The notes under the pieces were generated by a model. It was not told the origin of the DNA, did not search any database, and worked only from the letters and a program-made list of their open reading frames with translations. From Spirosoma validum (GTDB lineage: Bacteria > Bacteroidota > Bacteroidia > Cytophagales > Spirosomataceae), in NCBI RefSeq assembly GCF_014699035.1, contig NZ_JACXAA010000009.1, positions 1-64,000 of the forward strand: a DNA stretch of 64,000 nt. The letters run 5' to 3'. Positions 26,534 through 36,517 of the stretch are shown here, one piece after another. The translations under genes were made by a program, and so were the position numbers. Every line of letters starts with the position of its first letter. Position 1 is the stretch's first letter.

Positions 26534-27097
26534 TTATACTCTTTCTTTTTCATTGTAACTAAAGTCATTTGGTTTCAAATTCAGCTCCCGAATTTCCTTT
26601 ACCCACTCTAATTTTAAGTAGGGTAATGTTGCCTGAATGGAATCATAGCGTCTGAAGTGCTTCTTCCCGGTTGCAAATAGCTTAGCGACCATTTCACTGT
26701 CAATCTTATCTTCTTCTCTGGGATAGAAAATATCAGACAACATAACATTCCACATACCATAATCCGATAATAGCGCCAATGACGCTGGGCACTCAAATTC
26801 TATTGTCTGTATGCCTTCTTCCAGGTCCCTATCGCTCAGTAAACATCTGGCATCGACTAACGTTGGTACCTGTTCATATTTAGTACACGAGTGCCAGGCC
26901 CATATAGGTGAATATTGATTACAATCTATAGTATTGTTCGCCATTTGTTTTACCATCCATCGGTAAGCTCGGATGAAATAACCTGTTTCTAAATACCTGT
27001 CCCAATTTGCCTGAAGTATTCCTTTGCTTTTTAGCTCATGTATTGATTGGACAGACTGAAATGTCCAAAGCCTGTATGTCTTTTCCGGCTTTACCAT
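26534..27097 (-). CDS. DUF3841-family protein
   Basis: A 187-residue protein; ATG 27095-27097 is preferred to the upstream GTG 27119-27121 because family members begin close to the YRLWTFQSVQSIHELKSKG motif. Trp/Tyr-rich signatures YRWMVKQMANN and PIWAWHSC identify DUF3841, a family of cytoplasmic proteins whose function is unknown. It sits inside the aminosugar locus, but nothing in the sequence links it to sugars. Confidence 0.75.
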   Translation of the reverse strand: MVKPEKTYRLWTFQSVQSIHELKSKGILQANWDRYLETGYFIRAYRWMVKQMANNTIDCNQYSPIWAWHSCTKYEQVPTLVDARCLLSDRDLEEGIQTIEFECPASLALLSDYGMWNVMLSDIFYPREEDKIDSEMVAKLFATGKKHFRRYDSIQATLPYLKLEWVKEIRELNLKPNDFSYNEKERV

Positions 27098-27198
27098 TGT
27101 TAGCGATACGTCTCGATTCACAACTGATTGTCTTTTTTTAATGTGTTATAGACTTAGTCGCAAAAGCATTGGAAGTGGCGAACGCTCATCTTAAATCA

Positions 27199-29781
27199 TT
27201 AAGGGGCAATGGTAATTGATCGACTCGACCGACCCGATGCATCGAAACTCTTCAATTTTACCATTCCCGTTACCCTAACGGGTTTTTGATAGTGCGTCGA
27301 TTGGGCCGTCGGTTCGGAACCATTGGTCGTATAACGGATCACTAAACCCGGTAACGCTACGTTAGCTTTTAGGGTATCGTTTCTGACTACTGCACCCGGA
27401 CAGGGTATCCGGTAGTTATAGCCGCCGTTTAGTTTGGCCAGCCGGGGCAACTCCTTCTGCGCTAATGTATTGGCAAATATGTTCCAGCCCTGACGCATCG
27501 ATTTTTCACGTACTGATTTACTTTCGATGGTCTCCCACGGACGCTCGGCTGCCCAGGCACTTTCGGCAAAGCCCAGCAGTTTCGGTAGAATGTCGTATTC
27601 GGCCATGTCGCGACCTTTCACGGTTTCGCTCCAGAGTTGCGATTCAATACCCCGAATGTTTTTGCGGGCTTCGGGCTTCATCTTTTCCAGTCCCGAGAAA
27701 TTCAGCGGTTTGCCCATGGCCGTTTTGAATGTCGTTTTGAACATATCGAACGGCGCAAACGCCCAGTTATGCCACGTATCGACGTAGCCCGCCCAGTACA
27801 GACCCGGCTCCAGGGGATCATTGGTATAGGCCATGTCGAAGTAGAAATTCGATACGTTACACAACACCACCGGATACCCCGCATTAGCCAACCGGTTGCC
27901 CAGATCAAGATCGAACAGATTATTCCAGACATACGGCACGACGTTACGGCCCACAAACTCGGGATTCGGCAGGTATTTGCCGTCGGCTGTTTTGTTCAGG
28001 GCTACTTCTTCCCAGCCGTGTACTTCCAGTTTTCGCTTTGCCAGCCGTGGCAGAAGTTTCCGGAAAAAATAGGTCTGTAAATTTTTCGGGTCTTTAATCG
28101 TCGGATTCTGGGCAATCAGCTTTGCCGCTTCCGGCGATTTTGTCCAGACACCTTCCGGTACTTCGTCACCACCCGCGTGCATGACGTCCATCGGCACGCC
28201 CGCTTCTTTATACATTTTCGTGATCTCGTCCACGACCTTTTCGTAGAAATGATACGTTGATTCGCGACCCACACTCACTACGTTATCGGTATAGCCTTGC
28301 GCCGATTCATAAACCGATTTATCGTTGGGATCGATCAGCTGGTATTCGTTGGCTTCCTGCTCTTTCCCTTCGTTCATCAGCCGCTGGTAACGCGCTTCCA
28401 TGGCTTTAATGGCGGCCCGGGCGTGACCCGGAAAATTCAGTTCGGGAATTACTTTGATGTGACGTTCCTTCGCATATTTCAGAATCTCGATGAAATCCGC
28501 TTTTGTGTAAAATCCGCTGCCGTATTTGCCTTCGTCATACGCCTTTGGGCCTGATCCATACGCCGGGTGCATCACAGGCGTATTCTTTCCCGAGGTGTGT
28601 TCCCGTTGAGCGCCAACCTTTGTCAACTCGGGCAGACCGTCGATTTCGAGCCGCCAGCCTTCATCTTCGGTCGTATAGAATAGAAAATGATTGATTTTGT
28701 AAAACGCCAGCAGATCCAGAATTCGTAGGATCGTTTCCTTCGTCTGGAAGTTTCGGCTCACATCAAAATGCATACTGCGGAACGGGAAGCGGGGCGCATC
28801 GTCAATCTGCGTGTAATTAAGCGAAATATCAGCTGAGGGATTCAGATAGGATTGAACCGGAATCAAGGCCAGCAGACTTTGTATGCCGTAAAACACACCA
28901 GCCAAATCGCTCCCGATAATACTAATTCCCTTGTCATCGATACGTAGCTGATACGCTTCTTTTGTTACGCTATTCGTGTTTACATTGCCTATTTTCAGCG
29001 AAATACCCTTCGTCGTCGAAGCGCCATTGGTAATTGAAAAATCTTTGCCAGTCAGGGATTTGAGCTTCTGAGTCAGAAAACGGGCTTCGCTTTCGAGCGC
29101 CTTGTCGGCATAGATTGCCAGCGATGAGTTCAATGTCAGGGTTCCTTTGCCCGTAGTAATCTTGGCAGGAGAGGGGATAATTTTCAGAAGTTGATCGGAT
29201 GGAACCAGCGAAACGGCCAAGTTGTCCTGATACGTGTTTTCGGGGGTTGGTAGTGGCATCAAATCGGATTTGCCCCGTAACAGCTGTTCCTTTTTTGTAA
29301 ACGGCCGGACGGTATAGTCGGCAATCTGAACAATATTTTCTTCTTTGCCAGCCTTGTCGTAGTAAACAATATACAGTCCCATAGGCGCATCGGTAACCTT
29401 GTTCACGGCCTCGGTTCCTTCGTAATCAATTGTAGTCGTCTGACCTGCCGGAAGCTGGAAACCTTTGTTGGGCGTCAGCTTATACCAGTCGCCATTGATG
29501 TGCTGAACCATGGCTGGCTGGGATGTTGCAGACGGTAGAATTGGCCGGGGCGACATATTGAAAAACAGTGCCCAGTTGGCATCGGTCAGCGTTTCGTTAC
29601 TATTGTTTTTGAGCGTAAACTGGGCTTTAAACCCATTCGGCTTATCGGTGAAGTTGGTGAGTAATTCCCACGACACAGCAATCTGCAGCGAGTCGGCCGT
29701 GGCTTTCTCGCTGGTACGCTGGCAACTGGTTAGAAAAAAGAAAGAGAGAACGCCGAAAAAAGCATAAAGGCCAATACGCAT
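27199..29781 (-). CDS. Beta-N-acetylhexosaminidase, GH20
   Basis: An 860-residue lipoprotein (signal with LTSC, Cys near residue 20) bearing an N-terminal CHB_HEX carbohydrate-binding domain (about 30-190), a GH20b domain (200-320), a GH20 barrel (325-725) and a C-terminal CHB_HEX_C domain (780-860). The catalytic pair Asp539-Glu540 lies in HAGGDEVPEGVW, and FDVSRNF marks the barrel start. The enzyme removes terminal GlcNAc or GalNAc from glycans at the cell surface; lipidation suggests the outer membrane. It begins a leftward group with ROK and the sugar transporter, although a DUF3841 gene interrupts it. Confidence 0.95.
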   Translation of the reverse strand: MRIGLYAFFGVLSFFFLTSCQRTSEKATADSLQIAVSWELLTNFTDKPNGFKAQFTLKNNSNETLTDANWALFFNMSPRPILPSATSQPAMVQHINGDWYKLTPNKGFQLPAGQTTTIDYEGTEAVNKVTDAPMGLYIVYYDKAGKEENIVQIADYTVRPFTKKEQLLRGKSDLMPLPTPENTYQDNLAVSLVPSDQLLKIIPSPAKITTGKGTLTLNSSLAIYADKALESEARFLTQKLKSLTGKDFSITNGASTTKGISLKIGNVNTNSVTKEAYQLRIDDKGISIIGSDLAGVFYGIQSLLALIPVQSYLNPSADISLNYTQIDDAPRFPFRSMHFDVSRNFQTKETILRILDLLAFYKINHFLFYTTEDEGWRLEIDGLPELTKVGAQREHTSGKNTPVMHPAYGSGPKAYDEGKYGSGFYTKADFIEILKYAKERHIKVIPELNFPGHARAAIKAMEARYQRLMNEGKEQEANEYQLIDPNDKSVYESAQGYTDNVVSVGRESTYHFYEKVVDEITKMYKEAGVPMDVMHAGGDEVPEGVWTKSPEAAKLIAQNPTIKDPKNLQTYFFRKLLPRLAKRKLEVHGWEEVALNKTADGKYLPNPEFVGRNVVPYVWNNLFDLDLGNRLANAGYPVVLCNVSNFYFDMAYTNDPLEPGLYWAGYVDTWHNWAFAPFDMFKTTFKTAMGKPLNFSGLEKMKPEARKNIRGIESQLWSETVKGRDMAEYDILPKLLGFAESAWAAERPWETIESKSVREKSMRQGWNIFANTLAQKELPRLAKLNGGYNYRIPCPGAVVRNDTLKANVALPGLVIRYTTNGSEPTAQSTHYQKPVRVTGMVKLKSFDASGRSSRSITIAP

Positions 29782-29941
29782 AAACGGGTAAGATTTGGGG
29801 CTTTGCGGGTAACGGCCATAATACGTTCATCACTACGAATAACAACCGGATGGCAATGAATTACTTCTACGTGACTACGTATTAATAGCCCTTATAGTAC
29901 GCAAATCAGTACTAAAAATACCATCGGCTTATACGTTTTTA

Positions 29942-31039
29942 ATGACGATTTCACCCAACCGACTTATTTCGTTGGATGCGCTACGTGGATTCACTATCGC
30001 AGCGATGATCGTGGCTAATTTTCCTGGTAGCGAGAAGTTTGTCTATTTTACGTTACGTCATAGCCAGTGGAATGCGCTATCTTTTACGGATTTGATCGCG
30101 CCGATTTTCCTCTTCGTCGTTGGCGTTTCCATCGCCCTGGCTTATACCAAATACGTAACGCAGCACCGACCGAAAGGCGGATTGTACCGGAAGATTGTGA
30201 TTCGGTCACTGAAAATTTTTGCTGTGGGCATGTTCCTGAATCTGATGCCTGATTTCGATATGACAACGATTCGCTGGACGGGCACGCTGCACCGTATCGC
30301 TATCGTTTTTCTGGTTTGTAGCGTCCTGTTTCTCAATACAACCTGGAGGCAACAGGTCTGGATTGGGCTCGTTACGTTGATCGCCTACTGGCTGGCTATG
30401 ACGCTGATCCCAACACCGGACGAAGGAAAAGTTATACTGGAACCCGGTCGGAATCTGGCGGCCTGGCTCGATCGGAAATACCTTCCCGGACGGATGTGGC
30501 AGGGAACCTGGGACCCTGAGGGAATTCTCAGTACGTTCCCCTCCGTCGTAACGGGCATGACGGGCATGCTGGCTGGCCGGTGGCTGCTCAGTTCCGCCAG
30601 TTCGCTCGAAAAAATTGCCTGGTTGATGACAATTGGATTGTTTTCGGCGATAGCGGGCTATTTCTGGGGACTGACCTTTCCGGTCAATGAAAATCTCTGG
30701 ACTAGTTCGTTCGTGCTCGTTACGTCGGGTTTTGCGTCGATGCTGCTGGGGGCGCTTTATTTTCTGGTCGACATCGAGGGGCATACCGACGGCATTAAAC
30801 CCGGCATTATTTTCGGCGCCAATGCCATTACGGTCTACGTACTGGCCGATCTTTTCGCGCTCTTCTTCTATCGGATGAAAGTTGGGAGTCTTACGCTAAA
30901 TGAATTGGTCGTGCATAGTCTTAGCTCCTTTGGTCTACAACCCGAACTGGCCAGTTTATTGTACGCGCTCTTCTTCGTTTGTATCAATTTTATTCCGGCT
31001 TACCTTCTGTATCGGAACAAGGTATTCGTTAAGCTGTAG
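29942..31039 (+). CDS. NagX / HGSNAT-like membrane acyltransferase (DUF1624/DUF5009)
   Basis: A 365-residue integral membrane protein with about ten helices. The start MTISPNRLISLDALRGFTIA, then FTDLIAPIFLFVVGVSIALA, matches the family containing heparan-alpha-glucosaminide N-acetyltransferase and bacterial NagX; the conserved His/Asp/Arg pattern (RLxSLDALRG, LHRIAIV) is present. NagX genes cluster with GlcNAc use genes. It is divergent from the hexosaminidase by 160 bases and may share its control region. The reaction is not proven for bacterial members. Confidence 0.88.
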   Translation: MTISPNRLISLDALRGFTIAAMIVANFPGSEKFVYFTLRHSQWNALSFTDLIAPIFLFVVGVSIALAYTKYVTQHRPKGGLYRKIVIRSLKIFAVGMFLNLMPDFDMTTIRWTGTLHRIAIVFLVCSVLFLNTTWRQQVWIGLVTLIAYWLAMTLIPTPDEGKVILEPGRNLAAWLDRKYLPGRMWQGTWDPEGILSTFPSVVTGMTGMLAGRWLLSSASSLEKIAWLMTIGLFSAIAGYFWGLTFPVNENLWTSSFVLVTSGFASMLLGALYFLVDIEGHTDGIKPGIIFGANAITVYVLADLFALFFYRMKVGSLTLNELVVHSLSSFGLQPELASLLYALFFVCINFIPAYLLYRNKVFVKL

Positions 31040-31046
31040 TGGCGCT

Positions 31047-31152
31047 GTGGTGTCGGGTTTGAGAACCCGACACGGCGAGATTCCCCTAACCCGCGGACCG
31101 TATAAAAACGAACTTTTATCTAACTGGGTCGGGTTTGAGAATCCGATGCCAC
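31047..31152. repeat. Dispersed hairpin repeat element
   Basis: Begins GTGGTGTCGGGTTTGAGAAC (its palindrome TGTCGGGTTTGAGAACCCGACA at 31051-31072, 22 bases, is near perfect) and ends GTCGGGTTTGAGAATCCGATGCCAC-like at 31128-31152 with one change. The ends are GTGG and CCAC. It starts 8 bases past the stop of the NagX-like gene. Confidence 0.8.
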
Positions 31153-31287
31153 AAAAACACATAACCCGTTTTCGCAGAAGCTTTGAATATCTCATCGCAT
31201 CAAACAGTTCTGCCTTTCCATCGTTGGTAAATAAAGAGACGTAGTTTAGTTACTGGCTGGTGGAGAAAGGATACGTTACAAATAAAG

Positions 31288-32553
31288 ATGGAAAAACGGA
31301 GAGTTGGAATTATAGTAGCGGTGGTGTTGAGCCTGGGTATCCTGGTTTATTTTGGTTGGCAGTACGTTACCGATAAAGCGGCTCGACAAAAGCAGGAACA
31401 GGCAGATAAGGCAGCTCGACAGGCTGAACTTGCGGCCCGAAAAGCGGCCGAAAAAGAGGCACGTTTAGCGCTGGCAAAAGCGATTCAGACGTTACACCGG
31501 GCTAATCAATACGCTGACTCTGTTGGTGTTGATACCAGTCGCTACGTAGTACGAGCCAGTGCTAGCAAAGGTCAGGTTGATACGTTACTGACGCGGGTAC
31601 TGACGGAAATTCGTTACGGTAAAAAACCATCAGATCTCGCGTTTAGTGGTCTGAAAGACAAACTTGATTCAGCCTGGATACACAACCCGGAAGCGGCTAT
31701 TGAACCCGAATCGCTAGCTAAATTGTCGGCATTTGGTCCGTATACCAAGCTGGTTGGTTACTACAATCAGATTCGGAAAGAGTCTGGTAAAAATTCAGCT
31801 ACCAGTGATTCGCTGCGTCTTATTCGGCATACGCTTAATTTTTACCGATACATCAATCGCTTTAATCCCGAGCAGTTTGTGCTGGTCAATATTCCGGCGG
31901 GTGAACTCAACGTGTTTGATAAAACGGGTCAACGTCTGTTGCCCATGCAGGTGATTGCGGGTAAGCCCGATCGGCAAACTCCCCTCATGACGACTTACAT
32001 TCAAAACATTGTGATGTATCCGCAGTGGAACGTACCGCGAAACATTGCGCTGGAAGAAATGCTGCCCCGCATGAAACGAAATCTGGCGTACCTGACCAGC
32101 CAGAATCTTGAATTGATTGATGATAAGGGCCACGAGGTCAATCCCGAAAAGGTGAATTGGAAAACGATTTCCGAGACTAATTTTCCGTATCGTGTTCGGC
32201 AGGCGTCGGGTTGCGACAACTCGCTGGGGTTATTGAAATTTAATCTGGCGAATCCGTTGGCAATTTATTTGCACGATACTAACAGCCGCGATCTATTCAC
32301 CAAAACTACCGACCGCTGGCGGAGTCATGGGTGCGTGCGGGTGCAAAAGCCTGTTGAGCTGGCGAATCTGGTACTGGGCGAAGAAGCGTTCGACGACAAG
32401 TTTATGAAAGAATGTCTGTTGCATCAGAAACCCCAGACGCTCCCCATTCCGAAACGGTTTCCTGTATTTATTACCTATAACGTTGCTGACATTGATGAAA
32501 GTGGAAAACTACGTTTCTACAAAGACGTTTATGCTACTCCTACCGGTAATTAG
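31288..32553 (+). CDS. L,D-transpeptidase (YkuD family)
   Basis: A 421-residue periplasmic protein. A signal anchor (residues 7-27) is followed by an Ala/Lys/Glu-rich coiled coil (30-75), a middle alpha-helical region, and the catalytic YkuD domain (about 200-385). The motif HDTNSRDLF...SHGCVRVQ contains catalytic His347 and Cys349, both intact. Such enzymes make 3-3 crosslinks in peptidoglycan or attach proteins to it. The overall architecture resembles E. coli LdtD-like proteins but shorter. It is flanked by repeat elements on both sides. Confidence 0.92.
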   Translation: MEKRRVGIIVAVVLSLGILVYFGWQYVTDKAARQKQEQADKAARQAELAARKAAEKEARLALAKAIQTLHRANQYADSVGVDTSRYVVRASASKGQVDTLLTRVLTEIRYGKKPSDLAFSGLKDKLDSAWIHNPEAAIEPESLAKLSAFGPYTKLVGYYNQIRKESGKNSATSDSLRLIRHTLNFYRYINRFNPEQFVLVNIPAGELNVFDKTGQRLLPMQVIAGKPDRQTPLMTTYIQNIVMYPQWNVPRNIALEEMLPRMKRNLAYLTSQNLELIDDKGHEVNPEKVNWKTISETNFPYRVRQASGCDNSLGLLKFNLANPLAIYLHDTNSRDLFTKTTDRWRSHGCVRVQKPVELANLVLGEEAFDDKFMKECLLHQKPQTLPIPKRFPVFITYNVADIDESGKLRFYKDVYATPTGN

Positions 32554-32587
32554 TGCTTTCCCCGAAAATCAGTCAGTTTCTTCCTTG

Positions 32588-32699
32588 GTGCTGTCGGGTT
32601 CTTAAACCCGACTCAGTAAGGTTTCTCAAAACCTTGCGGTTGAGGACGAACTCGGGTTTGAGAACCCTCGCTGGGTCAGTTTTAAGAAACTGACCCCAC
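32588..32699. repeat. Dispersed multi-hairpin repeat element
   Basis: Contains four consecutive inverted repeats: GTCGGGTTCTTAAACCCGAC at 32593-32612, AAGGTTTCTCAAAACCTT near 32617-32635, CGGGTTTGAGAACCC near 32653, and GGTCAGTTTTAAGAAACTGACC-like near 32674-32695. The ends are GTG and CAC. It lies 34 bases past the transpeptidase stop. Confidence 0.8.
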
Positions 32700-32829
32700 T
32701 GTATGTTGATTACAACGACTTTTCCCTGTTTGAAATCGGTTACTTTGTCGTCAAATGCCGGTTTTAATTGATTTTGTCTGATTTTGGGATTTAATTTGAC
32801 GAAAATTACTCTTGGTGATTTTCTGAACG

Positions 32830-33375
32830 GTGAAGAAGGTCGTTTCATTTGGATTGTTTCTGTTGTTGCTTGCTCATGTGCTGGCCCACGTTATTACGGG
32901 GGTAAGCGCGTGGTGGCAGGATGAGCATGACCTGTCGAAACGATTGCTGGTGTATCGCTCTGTCGATAGCATTGTCGAATTTCAGATTCCACTGGTCAAC
33001 AAAACAGACGGCCAGAATATTGCGCACACCACGGCAGACGGGTTCAGCCATCGGGGGCATTATTACAATGTCATTAGTCTGGATGTCCGGGGCGATACGC
33101 TCTACATTGCCGGACTGGAATCGGCTAATCATTCGTTCTGGCAGGAAGATTTACTTTCATTTCTAAATGATCACGTTGCCACCAATCCCGACGCCGGACG
33201 AAAAGCCAGCCAGATACTGAAATTTCTGCTGAAAGAATATTCCGCCAGTCCAGCCATTTCCCTGAACTTCCCGATTGGCTTCTGGCGTGAAACAGTACGG
33301 GTACCTGATGCCCCGTTTACGTTCCTGACTCGCTCAGAACCCATGTATTCCCCCCCTCCGGAGCAAACGGCTTAA
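32830..33375 (+). CDS. Hypothetical membrane-anchored or secreted protein
   Basis: A 181-residue protein starting at GTG 32830, the only start before the signal segment (VVSFGLFLLLLAHVLAHVIT). Several His residues surround this signal (LAHVLAHVITG) and recur (SHRGHYYNV, NHSFWQ), so metal contact is conceivable. The C-terminus is Pro-rich. It precedes a TonB-dependent receptor by 316 bases on the same strand. I know no function; small proteins of this style often accompany TonB receptors in Cytophagales. Confidence 0.65.
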   Translation: MKKVVSFGLFLLLLAHVLAHVITGVSAWWQDEHDLSKRLLVYRSVDSIVEFQIPLVNKTDGQNIAHTTADGFSHRGHYYNVISLDVRGDTLYIAGLESANHSFWQEDLLSFLNDHVATNPDAGRKASQILKFLLKEYSASPAISLNFPIGFWRETVRVPDAPFTFLTRSEPMYSPPPEQTA

Positions 33376-33691
33376 CAGTCGGTTCAGATCACTATCAGCC
33401 ATTGAATGTGGCTGTATGCGTGCCGTATCTGGCAACGAATAGCTCATGCATGTAGGTTTTAACGGATTCGTTCGTGGCTCAGCCGTAACGATTGTTCGGG
33501 CTACTACGGACTATATCGCGTATTCTCATGCGCTGAGTTAGTGATCTGGCAAACGACCACGCTTGTCTTTTTTCTCAATGTACACCGTGTTGGTTGACTC
33601 AGCTTAGTCTGTCTGCGTCAATCCTAAAGCTGATGCATGCAATCTGCTGGATGCGCGTGCTTCGTTCAGATGTACTTTATAAATCCATTTC
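33376..33691. other. Intergenic region before the TonB receptor gene
   Basis: I searched by eye for cobalamin, TPP and FMN riboswitch signatures and found none. No coding frame or strong hairpin was seen. It presumably holds the receptor's promoter; the best match to a box is TACTTTAT near 33671. Confidence 0.4.
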
Positions 33692-36478
33692 ATGAAAACT
33701 ATTTACATACACATACTTTTTGTGGTGTTCTTGTCGGCTGTCTTTTCGTCGACTGCCTGGGCACAAAAAACACAACTCACCGGAACGATAACCGATACTG
33801 AAACGGGCAAACCACTGGCTGGCGCTACCGTAATACTTAAAGGTGGTAAGCAGGGAACCGTTACGGATAACCAGGGCCGGTTTAGCCTGTCGGTGTCTGA
33901 TGCATCGCCTAAAGCAATTACTGTATCGATGATTGGTTATGATCGCCAGGAGGTGAAACTTTCTGATAACCAGGGATTAGCTATTCAATTGCGTTCGTCT
34001 TCCGAACAACTCGATCAGGTTGTTGTGGCGGCTTCACGGGTCGAGGAAAGTATACTACGTTCGCCGGTGAGTATCGAAAAACTCGATGCCCGGGCTGTTC
34101 GGCAAACACCGTCGGCTAACTATTTCGAAGCGCTTAACAACCTGAAGGGTGTAGACATGGTGACCAGCGGACTGACGTATCGCCAGATCAATACGCGGGG
34201 CTTTAACTCAACGGGCAACAGCCGGTTTCTCCAATTGGTCGATGGTGTCGATAACCAGTCGCCGGGATTGGGTTTTTCGGTCGGGAATTTATTGGGCGTA
34301 TCGGATTTGGATGTAGAGTCTGCCGAGTTAATTCCGGGGGCGGCCTCGGCGCTTTATGGCCCGGTTGCCTTTAACGGCCTGCTCTACACGAAAACCAAAA
34401 GCCCGTTCGATTATCAGGGATTAAGTGTACAGCAACGTACCGGCGTTAACCACGTGGCTGATCCAACGGGTGATGGTGCCAAGCTCTTCTCCGAAACATC
34501 GGTGCGTTACGCCAAAGCCTTTAGCAACCGGCTGGCGTTTAAGCTGAATGCTTCGTATCTGAAAGGGCGCGACTGGTACGCTGCCGATTACACGGATATT
34601 GACCCCAATACGAATCCAGAACAACGTGGTGCCAATAACCCTGGCCGGAATGCCCTGAATATTTACGGAGATGAAGTTGCGCAAACCCTAACAGGAATTG
34701 GCCGAGTGTCGCGAACGGGTTATGCGGAGAAGGACTTGACCAATTATGACGTATACAGCCTGAAGTTAAACGGCGCCCTTCATTACCGGATTACCAATTC
34801 GATCGAAGCGATTTACGCGATTAATGTTAGTCAGGGAACGGCGAATTATACCGGTAGCAGTCGGTTTATGCTGAACGATTTCCGATTGACACAGCACCGG
34901 CTCGAACTGCGCGGCAAAAACTTTTTCGTTCGGGCCTATTCAACTGCCGAAAACTCGAATAACTCGTACAACACCCGGTCCCTTGGGCAACTCATTAACC
35001 GGACCTGGGTGCGTGATTTGAGTGGAAACGTAGTGACGCCAGATAAAGCCGACGCTACGTGGTTTGAACGCTACGGTGCCGCATTTAGTGGGAGTATCCA
35101 GGGCGTAGCGGGGCAAAACAATGATGCCGCTCGTGCCTTTGCCGATCAGGGGCGTTACGTACCGGGTTCCGCTGAATTTGACCAGGAGAAAGATCGGTAC
35201 ATTCACATTGCGGGCTTGCAGGGCGCGGGCGTGCTGAGTCAGAGTAAGTTCTATCATGTAGAGGGGCTGTACGATTTTTCGTCTCATCTCCCGGCCATAA
35301 GCCTTCAGGCGGGGGGAAACGTACGCTATTACGCGATGGAAACGAACGGTACGTTGTTCGAGGATAAAGTCAACAAAGTGCGAGTGTCGGAATTTGGCGC
35401 GTTTGTTCAGGCGTCGAAAACGCTGCTGTCGGATAAACTGAAAATTATGCTGTCGGGGCGCTACGATAAGAATCAGAACTTCGCTGGCAATTTCACCCCC
35501 CGAGCTTCGGCCGTATTCTCGCCAAACGATGCGCATCATTTTCGGGCCAGTTACCAGACTGGTTTTCGTAATCCTACCGTTCCCGATCAGTTCATTAAGT
35601 TGAACGTAGGACCCATTATTATCCTGGGCGGAGCACCAGCCAATTCGGCGGGATTGAATGCTTATGAGAATTCCTTTACGTCGGCTTCGGTTGGTGCCTT
35701 CGGCGCAGCCTTTGGGCAGGATCTGGCAGCAGGAACACCGTTTCCACAGGCGGTAGCGAAGAATAAAGACAAACTCGTCAAATCGAACGTACCGTATATC
35801 CGGCCTGAGCAATTGCAGTCGTTCGAGATTGGCTATAAAGGTTTATTAACGCCAAGATTTCTGGTCGATCTGAGTTATTATCACGGTCAGTACCGCAACT
35901 TCCTGATCAATCAGGTAGTCATTAGTCCAAAGAGTGATGTGTTGCTTGCTGATGGAAGTGTCAACCCTGCTGCCGCAGCCGACGTGTTGACGGCTGCCAA
36001 TCGACAGGCTTTCCAACTGTATACCAATGCGGCTGACCGCGTATCGACGGATGGTGCCAGTGCTGGTCTGACCGCTACGCTGAATCGGGATTATCTGCTG
36101 AATGCCAATGCGACCTGGGCGCAATTCAATATTCTGGATGCGAACCCAAACAACATTCCAGCCTTTAATACGCCCCGTTTTAAAACCAACGTAGTACTGA
36201 GCAATGACCGAATAACTGATCGGGTTGGGTTCAGTATTGCCTGGCATTGGCAGGAAGCGTTCGACTGGTACGGTACGTTCACCGAGAATCGTCCCGGTCG
36301 TATTCCGTCCTATTCACTGCTCGACGCGCAGGTTAGTTACCGGGTTCCCTCGCTGAAAACGACACTCAAATTGGGGGCTAGTAACCTGGCGAACAACTAC
36401 GTCGTGCAGGCGTATGGCTCGTCGGCCGTTGGTGGGCTGTACTACCTGACGTTGACGTTTGATGAACTAATGCGCTAG
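33692..36478 (+). CDS. TonB-dependent outer-membrane receptor
   Basis: A 928-residue receptor: signal peptide (to about residue 24), carboxypeptidase-regulatory-like domain (TGTITDTETGKPLAGATVILKG, about 30-110, quoted by start TGTITDTETGKPLAGATV), plug domain (115-260; VVVAASRVEESILR near its start), and a 22-strand barrel ending LTLTFDELMR. It imports a ligand across the outer membrane using TonB energy. The last residues are polar, not the usual aromatic F. It is followed by an MFS transporter and two AhpD-like genes, which suggests a small organic compound rather than iron, by context only. Confidence 0.9.
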   Translation: MKTIYIHILFVVFLSAVFSSTAWAQKTQLTGTITDTETGKPLAGATVILKGGKQGTVTDNQGRFSLSVSDASPKAITVSMIGYDRQEVKLSDNQGLAIQLRSSSEQLDQVVVAASRVEESILRSPVSIEKLDARAVRQTPSANYFEALNNLKGVDMVTSGLTYRQINTRGFNSTGNSRFLQLVDGVDNQSPGLGFSVGNLLGVSDLDVESAELIPGAASALYGPVAFNGLLYTKTKSPFDYQGLSVQQRTGVNHVADPTGDGAKLFSETSVRYAKAFSNRLAFKLNASYLKGRDWYAADYTDIDPNTNPEQRGANNPGRNALNIYGDEVAQTLTGIGRVSRTGYAEKDLTNYDVYSLKLNGALHYRITNSIEAIYAINVSQGTANYTGSSRFMLNDFRLTQHRLELRGKNFFVRAYSTAENSNNSYNTRSLGQLINRTWVRDLSGNVVTPDKADATWFERYGAAFSGSIQGVAGQNNDAARAFADQGRYVPGSAEFDQEKDRYIHIAGLQGAGVLSQSKFYHVEGLYDFSSHLPAISLQAGGNVRYYAMETNGTLFEDKVNKVRVSEFGAFVQASKTLLSDKLKIMLSGRYDKNQNFAGNFTPRASAVFSPNDAHHFRASYQTGFRNPTVPDQFIKLNVGPIIILGGAPANSAGLNAYENSFTSASVGAFGAAFGQDLAAGTPFPQAVAKNKDKLVKSNVPYIRPEQLQSFEIGYKGLLTPRFLVDLSYYHGQYRNFLINQVVISPKSDVLLADGSVNPAAAADVLTAANRQAFQLYTNAADRVSTDGASAGLTATLNRDYLLNANATWAQFNILDANPNNIPAFNTPRFKTNVVLSNDRITDRVGFSIAWHWQEAFDWYGTFTENRPGRIPSYSLLDAQVSYRVPSLKTTLKLGASNLANNYVVQAYGSSAVGGLYYLTLTFDELMR

Positions 36479-36517
36479 GTAGCAAGCAAATGATTTTCTG
36501 TTAACCAATTCAAAACT

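Noticed and set aside
33376-33691. Riboswitch before the TonB receptor
   Set aside because: No cobalamin, TPP or FMN consensus boxes could be matched.
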